Below, piece after piece: positions 4,286 to 5,185 of a stretch of 5,185 bases of DNA. The DNA comes from Patescibacteria group bacterium. Lineage in GTDB: Bacteria; Patescibacteriota; Patescibacteriia; UBA9934. The stretch covers positions 1-5,185 of the forward strand of contig JAHILS010000058.1 of the NCBI GenBank assembly GCA_018896835.1, given 5' to 3'. A program made the position numbers and the translations under genes. The notes under the pieces are model-generated. The model was not told the DNA's origin, did not search any database, and saw only the letters and a program-made list of their open reading frames with translations. The stretch's first letter is position 1; the number at the start of each line of letters is the position of its first letter.

Positions 4286-5185
4286 CTATTTTTGCTTCTT
4301 TGTCTGTAAATATTGATCGAATTGCTCAACTAGACGCAGAACCTCCTGCCTTCCTTCCTCGTCTTGCAAAATTTTAGCAATCAATTCCATGCGCTGTCGC
4401 TGATCTTCTGGTAATTTCTCCAAAAACTCCGTGTTTTGTAATGTCGTTCCCAACATATCCAGTACCTCTGCTGAACTCTTACCAGTCGCTTCCATACTGG
4501 CCTGAATAAACTCACCGCTTAAGTCCCAAATAGTCACATCTTCACCAGACGCTACGCGCTGTTCCAATTTATCAATACGGGAAGTAAACATCTTGCTAAC
4601 CGCATAGGCGTCTTTAGCAAGATATAGGGTCTCAATAGAAATACCGGCCGTGGCAGCGGTTCCTAAAGTAAAGAAATCCGCGGTCATAATTGCCATTGAC
4701 TTTCCTGTATCTAGCAATTCTTTTTTCTGTTCTTTATTTCCTGATACCCACATCCACGCAGGAGAAACCTCACGAATAGACTGACTGATTTCTGCCTTTT
4801 GCGCCACTCGTTCTGCTTGATCACCCACAACATATCGGCCTGAGCGGTAAAGTAACTCTGGAACTAATGCTGGGGGAAAAGCTTGAACAAAGGCTTTATA
4901 TGAATCTTTCAAATGCGCTTTTCCTTCTGGCGTTCCATGTTCAACCGCAGCCTTGTAGCCGTGATAAATCGTTTCTCCAAGATTTAGAAAAATACCAATG
5001 CCACCAAGAGCTTTCACGCCCCTATAAACAGTTTCTTTTTTTGCGCCAAAGTGAGTCTCAAATATTTTTGTCACTTTTCCGCCCATCGTATCCTTATCTT
5101 TCAAATCAGCCTCTGCAACAAGTTGTTCAAATGATTGTTTGAGCCCCTGAAGCTCGTCAATTGTCATCCCTGTCTCAATAAGAAC
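4286..5185 (-). CDS. Uncharacterised helical protein, N-terminus possibly outside the window
   Basis: Not recognised. The frame is open to the right edge; ATG at 5167 would give 293 aa but has only an AGGG directly against it, so the true start may lie beyond. Numbered from that ATG: charged N-terminal helix (1-25), Gly-rich hydrophobic stretch ALGGIGIFLNLGETIYHG (53-70), a Pro-containing middle (98-105, 134-142), a second hydrophobic stretch MAIMTADFFTLGTAATAGI (158-176), then a strongly charged, probably coiled C-terminal part (195-293) ending in Lys/Gln. The two apolar stretches are short and contain charged or polar residues; they could be amphipathic helices and are not convincing membrane spans. 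No signal peptide is visible. A bidirectional terminator follows the stop, so the gene ends its transcript and is probably not co-transcribed with the TrpR-like regulator. A structural or phage-derived role is possible but unsupported. Confidence 0.75.
   Translation of the reverse strand, partial: VLIETGMTIDELQGLKQSFEQLVAEADLKDKDTMGGKVTKIFETHFGAKKETVYRGVKALGGIGIFLNLGETIYHGYKAAVEHGTPEGKAHLKDSYKAFVQAFPPALVPELLYRSGRYVVGDQAERVAQKAEISQSIREVSPAWMWVSGNKEQKKELLDTGKSMAIMTADFFTLGTAATAGISIETLYLAKDAYAVSKMFTSRIDKLEQRVASGEDVTIWDLSGEFIQASMEATGKSSAEVLDMLGTTLQNTEFLEKLPEDQRQRMELIAKILQDEEGRQEVLRLVEQFDQYLQTKKQK

Overview
The window looks like chromosomal DNA of a bacterium beside one end of an integrated mobile element. 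Small genes, an AT-rich background, a promoter that leaves almost no 5' leader and a serine recombinase running into a tRNA would suit a Patescibacteria (CPR)-type genome. That assignment is an inference from style; no marker gene settles it. TGA is used as a normal stop, so the UGA-glycine code of Gracilibacteria/Absconditabacteria is not indicated.

Left part (1-1653, + strand): a large serine recombinase, open at the left edge. Its last 13 or so codons are read from the antisense strand of a tRNA-Glu(UUC) gene (1613-1687, - strand). This is the usual geometry of a tRNA-integrated element, with the attachment site at or in the tRNA 3' half.

Middle (1688-2096): no convincing protein gene, but dense in structure. 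A near-consensus sigma70 promoter (1833-1861, - strand) points at a broken tRNA-like copy (1721-1814). This copy is split by GC-rich palindromes of the CCGGCGGAGCCGG type, three copies in all, arranged like a REP/REPIN element. Further right are a GACCTGACCCC motif and a perfect 28-base palindrome made of smaller palindromes.

Right part (2097-5185, all - strand), in transcription order: a 293-codon helical protein of unknown function that may begin outside the window; a strong bidirectional terminator; a TrpR/YerC-type regulator whose promoter carries an inverted repeat over the -35 box; a second hairpin terminator or attenuator; then two tandem genes of about 290 and 257 codons.

The two tandem genes are diverged paralogs. 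They share a gap-free C-terminal motif (R-x2-A-x-Y-A ... Q-x-E-x-P-x-D-x5-Y-Q). By eye their order of strands and helices resembles tRNA-dependent cyclodipeptide synthases (HUP/class I aminoacyl-tRNA-synthetase-like fold), but the canonical catalytic residues are not all kept. A self-regulating TrpR-like switch followed by two diverged enzyme-like paralogs is the best candidate here for an undescribed system.
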